DNA of 64,000 nucleotides from positions 1 through 64,000 of the forward strand of contig JAFWOE010000019.1 of NCBI GenBank assembly GCA_017509985.1, given 5' to 3'. The notes beneath the pieces are model-generated. The model was not told the DNA's origin and made no database searches. It was given only the letters and a program-made list of their open reading frames with translations. This DNA is from Lachnospiraceae bacterium (lineage in GTDB: Bacteria; Bacillota; Clostridia; Lachnospirales; Lachnospiraceae). Position numbers and translations under genes: made by a program. Positions 1-6,940 of the stretch are shown here, piece by piece (the first letter of the stretch is position 1; every line of letters begins with the position of its first letter).

Positions 1-46
1 AAGGGAGAACCCTGATGATGATCTTTTTCAGCTTCTTCGTATTCAT
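1..46 (-). CDS. Start of VirD4/TraG-like type IV coupling protein (partial)
   Basis: An ATG at 46 overlaps the stop codon of the upstream gene in an ATGA arrangement, and the reading frame stays open to the window edge. The 15 visible residues start MNTKKLKKIII, a basic, then hydrophobic N-terminus of the kind that precedes the first membrane helix of PcfC/VirD4 coupling ATPases. In this element family the gene after pcfB normally encodes that coupling protein. The identity therefore rests on gene order and translational coupling, not on visible ATPase motifs. Confidence 0.5.
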   Translation of the reverse strand, partial: MNTKKLKKIIIRVLP

Positions 47-537
47 CGGTCAAGCTCCCTCTTTTTATCCCGGTTAATGACCTTGCCGGGAAGTGCCAGG
101 ATAGCTGCCTTGATCTTCCGAAGCTGTTCCAGGACACTCGGACGTTCCTCTTTTCTAAGGACTGCCTGAGAATACTCATTGAAGGCAGCTGTCATCGCAT
201 CTGCGTCCTTGGCCTTGAAGAAGACCAGATAATGAGGCGGATCCACAGAGGAATCCTTCCGGATCGCATAATCGATACCGTACTTCCTGGCCACCTTCTC
301 AAAGCCTTTAAGATCCGTCTGGGCGATATCGATATTGGTGACTCCCTGTCCCTGGCCGATCAGTTCTTTGACTGACTGTTTGCCTTGTGTTGGGATCTCT
401 GCTTCATGCTCCTTCTTTACCTTCACATTCTTCCTGTGATTCAGGTAGGCCCGGACCGCTGAGACTATAGTACGTGCGCTCAGCTTCGACGTGCTGATCG
501 CCAGGTTCACAGTCCTGCTTTCCACTTCCTCCTGCAT
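43..537 (-). CDS. pcfB: PcfB family protein (DUF3801)
   Basis: The 164-residue protein matches the PcfB/DUF3801 family of conjugative elements, including the typical N-terminal stretch with MQEEVESRTVNLAI and the central ITNIDI-like segment (here VTNIDIAQTDL) that begins a small alpha/beta domain. The C-terminal 40 residues are basic and helical. PcfB is thought to act as an accessory of the relaxosome and coupling protein during plasmid or ICE transfer. It is translationally coupled to the following VirD4-like start (ATGA at 43-46). Its N-terminal coding region overlaps the tail of the DUF3789 reading frame upstream. Confidence 0.8.
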   Translation of the reverse strand: MQEEVESRTVNLAISTSKLSARTIVSAVRAYLNHRKNVKVKKEHEAEIPTQGKQSVKELIGQGQGVTNIDIAQTDLKGFEKVARKYGIDYAIRKDSSVDPPHYLVFFKAKDADAMTAAFNEYSQAVLRKEERPSVLEQLRKIKAAILALPGKVINRDKKRELDR

Positions 538-655
538 CCGTCATCACCTCCTCGTTTCTTTCTTCCCGGCTGTTTGCCACCAGCAGGGCCATGGTCAGCA
601 TGCCAAACATGGCCCCTCCGAAGAAGCAAAGCGCCGGGATGACCCATCTCATCAC
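404..655 (-). CDS. DUF3789 small membrane protein
   Basis: The first 30 residues (MMRWVIPALCFFGG and the following hydrophobic run) form one transmembrane helix typical of the short DUF3789 proteins found beside pcfB in conjugative elements. Its ATG overlaps the stop of the upstream DUF5688 gene (ATGA at 652-655). The frame continues to 83 residues, so the last 44 codons overlap pcfB in another frame. Members of the family are usually shorter, so the polar tail may be a run-on product of a lost stop. Function is unknown; a membrane role near the mating channel is inferred from position. Confidence 0.6.
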   Translation of the reverse strand: MMRWVIPALCFFGGAMFGMLTMALLVANSREERNEEVMTDAGGSGKQDCEPGDQHVEAERTYYSLSGPGLPESQEECEGKEGA

Positions 656-2043
656 AGGGCTTCCTCCTTCACTTTCTTGTGCGGCTTCAGTTCAGGAGCA
701 TCAACCTTCTTTTCCGGCTTCTCGACCTTTTCATCCGGAAGGGGGACAGCCATAATTCCACGGCCCATCTGGATAAAGACCTCCGGAGAATGGAACTTCT
801 CCTCAAAGACTTTCATCTGGTCCGGCGTAAGAGAGCCAAAGTTCTCATCTGTCAGACCGACCACCAGGAAGGAACCGGCTACCACGTCGTAGATCTCACC
901 GTCCTCATCTCTGAGAGCCCTGTTCAGGGGAAGAGCATCGAGCTTTCCTTCTTCATTCATGACCAAGCCAACAGGTTCATCGAAGGGATACACTACCTCG
1001 ATATAGCCGCCGACAGCATCCTGCAGATCTTCCAATTCCGTACCGATCTCCACAGGACGGGGATACTGGTTTGGTTCCACCAGAAGGACGGTCATGGTGT
1101 CCTTTGCGCTTTCTGCACTGTACAGAGCCATTCCTTCTGCTACACGGCTTTCAAAGGTAACAGCCTTTTCGAAGATATGGTCATCACTGTCATAGTGATA
1201 AACACTGTCAGAGAGAAAATCTGCAGCACTTACCTCCGTTGCATTAACGCCCCGGACCATACTTTCCAGCTGATCGCGCTCAAAAGAGCCGTCATCGCGG
1301 ATGAAGAGTACCTCGTGAACGGAGGAAGGGAGGACGAAGAAGTCACCGCCGAGCCGTTCTGCAGCCTGCTGGAGGAAATCAGGAAGCTGGGTGACGGAAG
1401 CACCGTTCACACCACCCTCGACCGTCGCCACCCACATGGGGGATTCCGGCATATCGAACATGCCGCCAGACATCTCTGCCATCATCTCGGACATGTTCTT
1501 AAGCACCGGAGGGTGACTCACAAGCTGGGCCGCGACTGCATCCGTATGGAGCTGTTCAGGAGTAACGCCATACTCTTCAAGCAGCTTGTTGGTGACAAGT
1601 GTACTTGCCGAACCGTCTGCTCTGCCAGGAAGCTCTACACGGTACACGACTGCGATATCCTCCACCGTTTTGTGAGGAATGTTCTCCAGCATCTCCTTAT
1701 TGGGTTCTACAGGGACTACCTGCATTACGAGATTGTTCTTCACCGTCTCATAGTCTGTGATCTCAGAAAGCTCAAACACGGGAATAGCATTCGCCGCCAT
1801 CTTTGCGTCAGATGCGATCTTGCCAAGGATCGCTGCTTCCTGAGACTCATCCGCCTGGTAGTGTTCAAAAGCAGGACTCACGTTGAAGGTCACTGCCGCA
1901 GCGGCGCCTTCCGGCTGAACAGCGATCCCGGTATAGGATTCGCCCTGCAGCTTGTTGACCTGCTGGATCGTCACCTTAGCATCAGGAAGAGCCTCCTGGA
2001 CCCGGTCCTTTGCAGCATCGAGGAACTCATCAAAGCTCATCAT
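652..2043 (-). CDS. DUF5688/DUF3846 protein of the conjugative element
   Basis: A 463-residue soluble acidic protein. The N-terminal two thirds (from MMSFDEFLDAAKDRVQ) look like the DUF5688 family, which is common in Firmicute conjugative elements. Roughly residues 330-425 resemble DUF3846 (VEIGTELEDLQDAVGGYIE and downstream). The tail is Lys/Glu-rich. I chose the ATG at 2043 because GGAGGTG lies 7 bases upstream; the frame is open farther upstream but without a better site. It overlaps the preceding small gene by 14 bases, indicating coupling. No catalytic motif is visible and its role in transfer is unknown. Confidence 0.7.
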   Translation of the reverse strand: MMSFDEFLDAAKDRVQEALPDAKVTIQQVNKLQGESYTGIAVQPEGAAAAVTFNVSPAFEHYQADESQEAAILGKIASDAKMAANAIPVFELSEITDYETVKNNLVMQVVPVEPNKEMLENIPHKTVEDIAVVYRVELPGRADGSASTLVTNKLLEEYGVTPEQLHTDAVAAQLVSHPPVLKNMSEMMAEMSGGMFDMPESPMWVATVEGGVNGASVTQLPDFLQQAAERLGGDFFVLPSSVHEVLFIRDDGSFERDQLESMVRGVNATEVSAADFLSDSVYHYDSDDHIFEKAVTFESRVAEGMALYSAESAKDTMTVLLVEPNQYPRPVEIGTELEDLQDAVGGYIEVVYPFDEPVGLVMNEEGKLDALPLNRALRDEDGEIYDVVAGSFLVVGLTDENFGSLTPDQMKVFEEKFHSPEVFIQMGRGIMAVPLPDEKVEKPEKKVDAPELKPHKKVKEEAL

Positions 2044-2308
2044 CACAGCACACCTCCACAATGCAGCACGGGAAGCAGCAGTCTGCTTCGATATCCTCGC
2101 CTCTGAGAATAGCTGCCGCCTGGGAAAGCAGATCGCCAGCTTCAACGAGAAGGTCAGAGGCCTCCATCAGCATATCTGCAACCAGGTCCATATCATCGTC
2201 CTCAGCCTCAGCTGCCTCCCGGTCCTTCTGCGCTTCCTGTTCTTTCGAGATCTTCGCTGCGATCTCCGCCATCGCCTTCAGTCTTTTCATGAAATCTTCG
2301 CTCTTCAT
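2030..2308 (-). CDS. Small acidic hypothetical protein with Cys-rich tail
   Basis: The 92-residue product starts at an ATG preceded by AAGGAGA. The first 70 residues are predicted to be helical and very acidic (a run around EAEDDDMDLVADMLMEAS). The last 20 carry five cysteines (CCFPCC and VCC). I do not recognise the family. It sits between parB and the DUF5688 gene and overlaps the latter, so it is probably co-transcribed. The cysteine pairs could bind metal, but no standard zinc-ribbon spacing is present. Confidence 0.55.
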   Translation of the reverse strand: MKSEDFMKRLKAMAEIAAKISKEQEAQKDREAAEAEDDDMDLVADMLMEASDLLVEAGDLLSQAAAILRGEDIEADCCFPCCIVEVCCDDEL

Positions 2309-2345
2309 TTGCTCGTTTCTCCTTTTGTGTAGTTTTTTGTAAAGA

Positions 2346-2375
2346 AAAAGCGCCTCTGATTCTCATCAAAGACGC
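2346..2375 (-). terminator. Rho-independent terminator after parB
   Basis: On the minus strand a 10-bp stem (with two G-T pairs) made by GCGTCTTTGA and TCAGAGGCGC is followed by TTTTTCTTT, 25 bases past the parB stop. It would separate repA-parB transcription from the downstream transfer genes, or act as a partial terminator. Confidence 0.6.
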
Positions 2376-2400
2376 TGCCTTAGGGGTACATATTCAGTTG

Positions 2401-3276
2401 TCATCTCGCCTTGTCACACTGGCGTTTCTTCTGCCACTGGTCCAACAGCTTCAGGATCACATCACTCATCTGCCGGGGAGTATAGGACTTGGGGAAGTAC
2501 TTCCTAAGCTGTTCGCTCTTGAAAGCGACCCGTTCCAGATCGCCCTTTTTTACTTCAGCCAAGATCTCACACATATCCTCTAGCTTACAGCCGCCTTCCT
2601 GACTCAGCTTTTTCAGCCTCATTGCCTGTGAAACGGAAGGGGTAGCCTGCGTGAAATCAATGGCTTCCAGCAGGTTTTTCTGTTCCTCCGGTTTCAGGTA
2701 GGAAAGTTCCACTGCCGGATTAAAGGCGATCCTCTTCTGATCGACCATCTCCAGGATCTCAGGGATCAGGTTGGTAAGGCGGATAAAGCGCTGGATTTGA
2801 TTTCTGCTTTCACCAACTTGTCGAGCGATCTGTTCATCTGTTCTTAACTTCGTCCCAAGTTGGGACGAAGTTCCTTCAATCCACAAGTCAGAGCGTGATC
2901 CCTGATGCTTCATGGCCTCTGCTTTCATCTTGTAGGCAAAAGCCCTCTCGGAGGGAAGAATGTTTTCTCGCTGCAGGTTGCTGTCCACGACGAGGATCTT
3001 AGCTACATCATCATCCATGTCACGAACGATCACCGGCACATCAGTCAGTCCAACAGCCTCAGCTGCATGAGCCCTTCTATGGCCGGAGATGATCTCAAAC
3101 TTGCCGTCCTCAGCTGGCCTTGCAATCAGGGGCGTCAGTACTCCGAACATCGAAATGCTCTCTGTGGTTCGGAGCATGGATTCGTCTTCGACCACCTTGA
3201 AAGGGTGGTCCTTAAAGGGGACCAGTTCTGTAAGTGGGATCTTCTGAACCCGGTCCATCTGTTTTTCATCGTCCAT
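2401..3276 (-). CDS. parB: ParB/RepB/Spo0J family partition protein
   Basis: The 291-residue protein has the ParB N-terminal domain with the phosphate-binding motif GHRRAHAAEA near residues 65-74 and the DSNLQRENILPSER segment. A central helix-turn-helix follows (around EQIARQVGESRNQIQRF), then a helical C-terminus. ParB proteins bind centromere-like sites and, with CTP, spread to form a partition complex. No ParA is encoded in the visible part of the element, as in many ICEs where a lone ParB-like protein sits beside repA. GAGGAGGTG precedes the ATG at 3276. It lies 14 bases after repA. Confidence 0.85.
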   Translation of the reverse strand: MDDEKQMDRVQKIPLTELVPFKDHPFKVVEDESMLRTTESISMFGVLTPLIARPAEDGKFEIISGHRRAHAAEAVGLTDVPVIVRDMDDDVAKILVVDSNLQRENILPSERAFAYKMKAEAMKHQGSRSDLWIEGTSSQLGTKLRTDEQIARQVGESRNQIQRFIRLTNLIPEILEMVDQKRIAFNPAVELSYLKPEEQKNLLEAIDFTQATPSVSQAMRLKKLSQEGGCKLEDMCEILAEVKKGDLERVAFKSEQLRKYFPKSYTPRQMSDVILKLLDQWQKKRQCDKAR

Positions 3277-3290
3277 TCTGATTCACCTCC

Positions 3291-4178
3291 TCATATATGG
3301 ACATTGTGCATATCGTAGTTGACCCTTGCCTGATAGTAAGAGTCGATCGTTACCGGGGCATTGAAAAGCGTTGTCAGCAGATACTGCTTCATATCCCTTA
3401 CATAGGTCGTGTTCTCCTTCAGGCAATCCAGGACATATTGGATATGCAGGGAGTTCAGCTTCATGAGTCTGTTTTTTACGATCTCAATGGGCTTATCATC
3501 CCCGGCGATCCGGATAGTCTTTCTCTTCGATGAACAGGTCTCTGCCAGGAGATCCAGAATCCCTTCCAGCGTTTCCTTCTCAGATCGATTGCCCTGGATC
3601 AGGATAGGGATCTCCAGTTCTTCCCTGAAATAAGCTTCATACTGTGCATAAGCATCGTTTCGCTTCGATTCCCTTCCCGGAAGGAAAGAAAGATCAGTCT
3701 GATTTATATCAGTCTTTTTATTATCAGTATTAGTTGGGTTTGATTCTGAGACTTCCTGAGGTTTGATATTCAGACCTCCTGAAGTTTGATTTTCAAACTT
3801 CAAGAAGTGTCTTTCCCCAAAGTTATCCACCGTCCGGAAGAAGCTTTTCACATAGATCAGGTTGGGCTTTCCAAGTCCCTGGCGCTTCCGCTTAATCAGA
3901 CCGGCCTTCTGTTCCAGTTCATCCAAAAGCTGTACGGCTTTGTTCTTTCCGCAGTTCATTTCCTCCATGACCTCTGCGATCGGATAGATGATATAAATGC
4001 GATTCTGCTTGTCCCTCCAGCCGTTTTTATGAGAAAGCCCTACCCGGTCCAGAAGAAGACTGTACAGCAGCTTCGCTTCCGAAGATATCCTCTGATAGGC
4101 TTCGTGCTGCAGAAGCAGCTTTGGGACTCTGACAAAAGAGTACTGCGCCTCATCCACGTCATAGAGATAGTCATTCAC
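3291..4178 (-). CDS. repA: Replication initiator protein A (RepA_N family)
   Basis: The 295-residue protein starts with YSFVRVPKLLLQHEAYQ and SSEAKLLYSLLLDR, the conserved face of the RepA_N winged-helix domain of Firmicute plasmids and ICEs (about residues 14-110). The C-terminal 100 residues resemble the DUF6017 domain that accompanies RepA_N in conjugative elements. It would start replication of the excised circle and help maintain it. The ATG follows the stop of the upstream small gene within a few bases, with AGGAGGTGGTG as ribosome binding site. The parB gene follows. Confidence 0.85.
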   Translation of the reverse strand: MNDYLYDVDEAQYSFVRVPKLLLQHEAYQRISSEAKLLYSLLLDRVGLSHKNGWRDKQNRIYIIYPIAEVMEEMNCGKNKAVQLLDELEQKAGLIKRKRQGLGKPNLIYVKSFFRTVDNFGERHFLKFENQTSGGLNIKPQEVSESNPTNTDNKKTDINQTDLSFLPGRESKRNDAYAQYEAYFREELEIPILIQGNRSEKETLEGILDLLAETCSSKRKTIRIAGDDKPIEIVKNRLMKLNSLHIQYVLDCLKENTTYVRDMKQYLLTTLFNAPVTIDSYYQARVNYDMHNVHI

Positions 4179-4409
4179 TCATATCACCACCTCCTGAATG
4201 GAAAACCTGTCTTTGGAAAGGGGCTTGCGCCGGAAGATGTCCTTATCCTGCTTGCCATAGGGGCAGGTTGAAAACAGGCATTTCCTGTATTTGAAGTCTG
4301 GGTGATAGTAGCAGCACTGCCTACATTTCGGAGCCGTCTTGTTGCGGTCCACCGGCACATCACGCTTCATGAGATTTCTGTAAAAGTTTAAGCTTCCGTT
4401 CTCACGCAT
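4179..4409 (-). CDS. Small basic cysteine-containing hypothetical protein
   Basis: The 76-residue product carries four cysteines spaced as CRQCCYYHP and CLFSTCPYG, a likely small metal-binding or disulfide motif, in a basic background. It overlaps the end of the preceding cysteine-rich gene by eight bases and its stop lies inside the ribosome binding region of repA, so the three genes are coupled. Not assigned to a named family. Similar short Cys-rich genes precede repA in related elements, as far as I recall. Confidence 0.55.
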   Translation of the reverse strand: MRENGSLNFYRNLMKRDVPVDRNKTAPKCRQCCYYHPDFKYRKCLFSTCPYGKQDKDIFRRKPLSKDRFSIQEVVI

Positions 4410-4659
4410 TGGCGGGTACCTCCATCCTGGTTCCGAGGACCTCGTTCATACATTTCTTCATACAGAAACTGACACAAGGACCATAACTGCAACCCGCACA
4501 AGGGGATGTCGGCTTCGGGGACTCCGCCAGGTAGTAGCAGTTTTCTTTTTTGAGGGTGCATCCGACTTTCCGGTTCTTCCAGAAGAAACAGCCTCTGCAG
4601 CTTCGCGGACGGTCAGCGTAGTAACGCACGCCGTCGATTATGATCGTTTCTTTTGCCAT
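4402..4659 (-). CDS. Small cysteine-rich protein upstream of repA
   Basis: An 85-residue protein with nine cysteines, in blocks CRGCFFW, GCTLKKENCYY and PCAGCSYGPC, suggesting two small metal sites. The ATG at 4659 is preceded by AGGAGGATAAAT at good spacing; an upstream in-frame start at 4728 would put the 5' end inside a hairpin terminator and is less likely. It is the first gene of the repA-parB transcript. Function unknown. Confidence 0.6.
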   Translation of the reverse strand: MAKETIIIDGVRYYADRPRSCRGCFFWKNRKVGCTLKKENCYYLAESPKPTSPCAGCSYGPCVSFCMKKCMNEVLGTRMEVPANA

Positions 4660-4711
4660 CGATTTATCCTCCTTCGTTTTCCTTTGATGGTTCTGCAGAG
4701 CCTGCAGAAAA

Positions 4712-4751
4712 GAAAAAAGCCCGGTCACCGTCGTTAAACAGTCACCGGGCT
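4712..4751 (-). terminator. Terminator-like hairpin ahead of the repA operon
   Basis: AGCCCGGT at 4718-4725 pairs with ACCGGGCT at 4744-4751. On the minus strand the stem is followed by TTTTTTCTTTTC. It lies 53 bases upstream of the first gene of the repA transcript, so it would stop or attenuate transcription entering from the junction side. Confidence 0.6.
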
Positions 4752-4783
4752 ATGTAAGGAGGCTTATTCTTCTGAGAAGACAA

Positions 4784-4818
4784 AGACGCCCGGCAGAAGA
4801 GCTTTCTGCTGAGCGTCT
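4784..4818 (-). terminator. Second hairpin in the repA leader
   Basis: AGACGC at 4784-4789 pairs with GCGTCT at 4813-4818, with an inner stem GCAGAA/TTCTGC. On the minus strand it is followed by TTGTCTTCT, a weak U-rich tail. Together with the hairpin at 4712-4751 it makes a tandem arrangement that could work as an attenuator. Confidence 0.4.
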
Positions 4819-5106
4819 CAAAAAAGGATAAACGAGGATACGAATTATCAGATTCGGTCAGAATCTTTCAATCGGTCCTGTCAGACAAAACTGGTTGAAG
4901 TAGTTCGAGAAAAGGAAACATCAAGCAGCAAAACCGGAGCTCAAAAGATGAGATCAAACGGACTTCTTACGCTCTGTCATTCCCTGATTTTTCCCTCAAT
5001 TTTTAACTAAAACGGGTCTAAAAAGGGCGGTTCCCTCAGTATTAACTACTTTTTTCTCGTCAGATTTCGTCAGATTTTGTCAAAACAAATCAAAAAGATT
5101 TTGGAA
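4819..5106. other. Non-coding junction between element and rpsI
   Basis: No convincing gene in 288 bases. The region is AT-rich and repetitive: TTCCCTCA...TTAACTA occurs at 4991-5009 and again at 5031-5048. GTCAGATTT-type units occur side by side at about 5060-5080, and a partial copy of an internal rpsI sequence sits at 4962-4984. These repeats fit integrase arm sites, iterons or old attachment-site scars; the sequence does not decide between them. Confidence 0.5.
4962..4984 (-). repeat. Partial direct repeat of rpsI (candidate attachment site)
   Basis: Positions 4962-4984 match 5212-5234 inside rpsI at 20 of 23 bases in the same orientation, including an uninterrupted TTACGCTCT. Neither flank extends the match. 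A short, same-strand copy of a target-gene segment next to a conjugative element is what site-specific tyrosine recombination leaves behind. Confidence 0.45.
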
Positions 5107-5145
5107 AGAAAAAACCCCGGAAACGTTGAATTTCCAGGGTTTTTT
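5107..5145 (-). terminator. Bidirectional terminator after rpsI
   Basis: CCCCGGAAA at 5115-5123 pairs with TTTCCAGGG at 5131-5139, flanked by an A run on one side and TTTTTT on the other, 20 bases past the rpsI stop. It ends the rplM-rpsI transcript. Confidence 0.85.
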
Positions 5146-5164
5146 GCATGTCTCTTGGTCTCGA

Positions 5165-5560
5165 TTAACGCTTCGAGAACTGAGGAGCTCTACGTGCCGC
5201 TTTGAGGCCGTACTTTTTACGCTCTTTCATTCTCGGGTCACGAGTGAGGTATCCGGCCTTCTTGAGGATCGGACGATACTCTTCTGCGTCCACTTCGAGA
5301 AGGGCACGTGCGATTCCGTGACGAACGGCGCCTGCCTGTCCGGTGAAGCCGCCGCCTTTAACGGTAACGACTGCATCGAACTTTCCTAATGTATCCGTAG
5401 CAACCAGCGGCTGACGGATGATGGTCTTCAGGGTCTCAAGTCCGAAATACTCATCAAGAGTTCTCTTGTTGATCGTGATATTGCCTGTGCCAGGTACGAG
5501 GTATACTCTGGCAACGGATTTTTTTCTTCTTCCAGTACCGTAAAATCTTTCACCAGTCAT
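5165..5560 (-). CDS. rpsI: 30S ribosomal protein uS9
   Basis: The 131-residue protein shows the uS9 signature [20 protein letters not shown] and the basic C-terminal tail ending FSKR, which reaches the P-site tRNA on the small subunit. Length is normal for the family. It follows rplM after 14 bases with an AGGAGG-type site, forming the usual rplM-rpsI pair. A 23-bp segment of it (5212-5234) is repeated at 4962-4984 next to the conjugative element; its own 3' end is intact. Confidence 0.97.
   Translation of the reverse strand: MTGERFYGTGRRKKSVARVYLVPGTGNITINKRTLDEYFGLETLKTIIRQPLVATDTLGKFDAVVTVKGGGFTGQAGAVRHGIARALLEVDAEEYRPILKKAGYLTRDPRMKERKKYGLKAARRAPQFSKR
5212..5234 (-). repeat. rpsI copy of the 23-bp repeat (candidate att core)
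   Basis: This segment encodes the MKERKKY stretch of uS9 and has a 20/23 copy 250 bases away at 4962. If the element integrated here, the downstream rpsI codons, which encode an intact C-terminus, may have been supplied by the element. Confidence 0.45.
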
Positions 5561-5574
5561 TTCTTCACCCTCCT

Positions 5575-6003
5575 TTAGAACTTGATCTCTTCAGGCTTCT
5601 GAGCAGCGTGCGGATGCTCGGGTCCTGCGTAAACATGGAGTTTGCCGGCCATTGCTCTTCCAAGCGGTCCCTTGGGAAGCATGCCTTTGACTGCGAGTTC
5701 GAGTACTTTTTCAGGCTTTCTGGCGAGCATGTCTTTTAAAGTGGTCTCTTTCATGCCGCCAACATAGTCTGAGTGATGATAGTAGATCTTCTGGTTCAGT
5801 TTTTTGCCGGTAACCTTGATCTTTTCTGCGTTTACGATGATCACATAATCACCGGTATCAACGAAAGGTGTATATTCCGGTTTGTTCTTACCTCTGAGGA
5901 TCTTAGCTACTTCAGAGGATAAGCGTCCGAGAGTACATCCGTCGGCATCGATAAGATACCATTTCTTCTCCAACTTATCCGGATTAGCCATAAATGTCTT
6001 CAT
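5575..6003 (-). CDS. rplM: 50S ribosomal protein uL13
   Basis: The 142-residue protein starts [19 protein letters not shown] and contains [16 protein letters not shown] and [10 protein letters not shown], both diagnostic of uL13, an early-assembly 23S rRNA binding protein. Start chosen at the ATG 3' of AAGGAGG. First gene of the rplM-rpsI operon. In Firmicutes this pair is often autoregulated through the 5' leader. Confidence 0.97.
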   Translation of the reverse strand: MKTFMANPDKLEKKWYLIDADGCTLGRLSSEVAKILRGKNKPEYTPFVDTGDYVIIVNAEKIKVTGKKLNQKIYYHHSDYVGGMKETTLKDMLARKPEKVLELAVKGMLPKGPLGRAMAGKLHVYAGPEHPHAAQKPEEIKF

Positions 6004-6149
6004 GGATAAAGCCTCCTTAAATGTTCTGATCGTTTCAAACTGTATCGCTTAGTCGGGGCTATGACCATCCGATACTCCTGCTGCGGCCCGGCGCCTGCTG
6101 CTGTGTTGGGAAGACACAAAAATACAGGCACGACCGGAAGTCGCGCCTG
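6004..6149 (-). promoter_or_regulatory. rplM-rpsI 5' leader with 5'-terminal hairpin
   Basis: About 145 untranslated bases separate the promoter from rplM. The transcript begins with a strong hairpin, CAGGCGCGAC pairing with GTCGTGCCTG at 6125-6149, followed by TATTTTTG. A GC-rich block (around GGCGCCGGGCCG) comes next. An L13-leader-type autoregulatory RNA is plausible from position, but I cannot confirm the consensus by eye. Confidence 0.45.
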
Positions 6150-6152
6150 ATT

Positions 6153-6182
6153 ATTATAGTGTAAAGAAGCAGGGATTGTCAA
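6153..6182 (-). promoter_or_regulatory. Sigma-A promoter of rplM-rpsI
   Basis: On the minus strand a perfect TTGACA (6182-6177) and a perfect TATAAT (6158-6153) are separated by 18 bases, placing the start of transcription near 6147. Confidence 0.85.
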
Positions 6183-6199
6183 CTGTAAAAATCGGTTTT

Positions 6200-6517
6200 T
6201 CAGTCCTTCTTTTTCGCGATTTCCATTATTTCCCTGAATCGTCCTTTTATGCTTTCATAGTTTTCTCTCTGATGGGGGATCGCACAGGGTGTACAGTCCT
6301 TTATGCCTTTGGCATTATACCGGAAGTTTCCGCCGCATTTATCCCCGAGGGCATACAGCGGACAGTAGCAGAACAGGCAGTTGAAATTTTCGGGATCGTC
6401 CGTCTGATGACACGGGAAATACTCGCATTCGGTATGACGGTAGAATGCGAAGTTTCTGCTTTCGGGCTTTTTGCGCTGCGCTTTGTTTTCCGCAGCAGCG
6501 AGGTCTTCTTTGTTCAT
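6200..6517 (-). CDS. Cysteine-rich small domain protein
   Basis: A 105-residue protein with a central block ECEYFPCHQ, FNCLFCYCPLY and DKCGGNF, then DCTPCAIPH. This pattern matches the Cys-rich small domain family (PF04071 as I recall), thought to bind zinc; its function is not established. A second role as an Fe-S carrier cannot be excluded. AAGGAAG precedes the ATG. The rplM promoter lies immediately downstream of its stop, and it follows the membrane gene at 6554 on the same strand, so it is probably the last gene of that transcript. Confidence 0.7.
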   Translation of the reverse strand: MNKEDLAAAENKAQRKKPESRNFAFYRHTECEYFPCHQTDDPENFNCLFCYCPLYALGDKCGGNFRYNAKGIKDCTPCAIPHQRENYESIKGRFREIMEIAKKKD

Positions 6518-6553
6518 GCCTTTGTTCTTCCTTTCTCAATGACCAAAAGCCGG

Positions 6554-6940
6554 CTATGAGACCGGTTCATCCTTCTGTACTTCTGCAGGAGCTGCTGCCG
6601 GCGTTTCAGTAAAAGCTTCCGCAAAAAGATTGTCGGAAGAAGCCTCTGAATAAAGCCCTCCCGGATAGGCCGTTTCCTCATCCGAATAGATAATGTCCTC
6701 CCCGCGTGTTCCTTTTTTCTTCTTTCTCCTGCGGCGGATCACAATTGTTGCGGCGATAAAGGCGCAAAGGATCACCAGAAATACGATAATGCACGAATTA
6801 TAGCTGGCCGCAACAAACCGTCCTGTTCCGGTCTTTGCCGACAAAAGCCGTATGCCCGACCCGGCGATCCGGATCAGGATCATGAAGGCACCGGAAGCCA
6901 GTGTCAGTATGAAGAGTATCAGCGGAAGTCTTTTTATCAT
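6554..6940 (-). CDS. Small two-helix membrane protein of the VWA cassette
   Basis: A 128-residue protein with two hydrophobic helices (about residues 5-27 and 45-69), a basic RRRRKKKKG stop-transfer segment, and an acidic, Ala/Glu-rich cytoplasmic tail. No known domain. The ATG overlaps the stop of the Ig-like gene upstream by four bases, so the two are translationally coupled. Its partner genes suggest a membrane complex; the function is unknown. Confidence 0.6.
   Translation of the reverse strand: MIKRLPLILFILTLASGAFMILIRIAGSGIRLLSAKTGTGRFVAASYNSCIIVFLVILCAFIAATIVIRRRRKKKKGTRGEDIIYSDEETAYPGGLYSEASSDNLFAEAFTETPAAAPAEVQKDEPVS

Larger units (their letters stand above)
1..4984. mobile_element. 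Right end of an integrative and conjugative element (partial)
   Basis: All genes from the left edge to 4659 are on the minus strand and are typical of Firmicute conjugative elements: RepA-type initiator, ParB, a DUF5688/DUF3846 protein, DUF3789, PcfB and the start of a VirD4-like coupling protein. The block ends next to the 3' end of rpsI, a ribosomal gene whose 3' end is a known integration target of some Firmicute elements (recalled from the literature). The right boundary is an inference: it may lie at the 4962-4984 repeat or inside rpsI at 5212-5234. The integrase and mating-channel genes would be left of the window. Confidence 0.75.

Noticed and set aside
679..2106. Long open frame on the plus strand over the DUF5688 gene
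   Set aside because: It is the mirror of a recognisable minus-strand gene, has His/Arg/Leu-rich composition typical of antisense frames and no family features.
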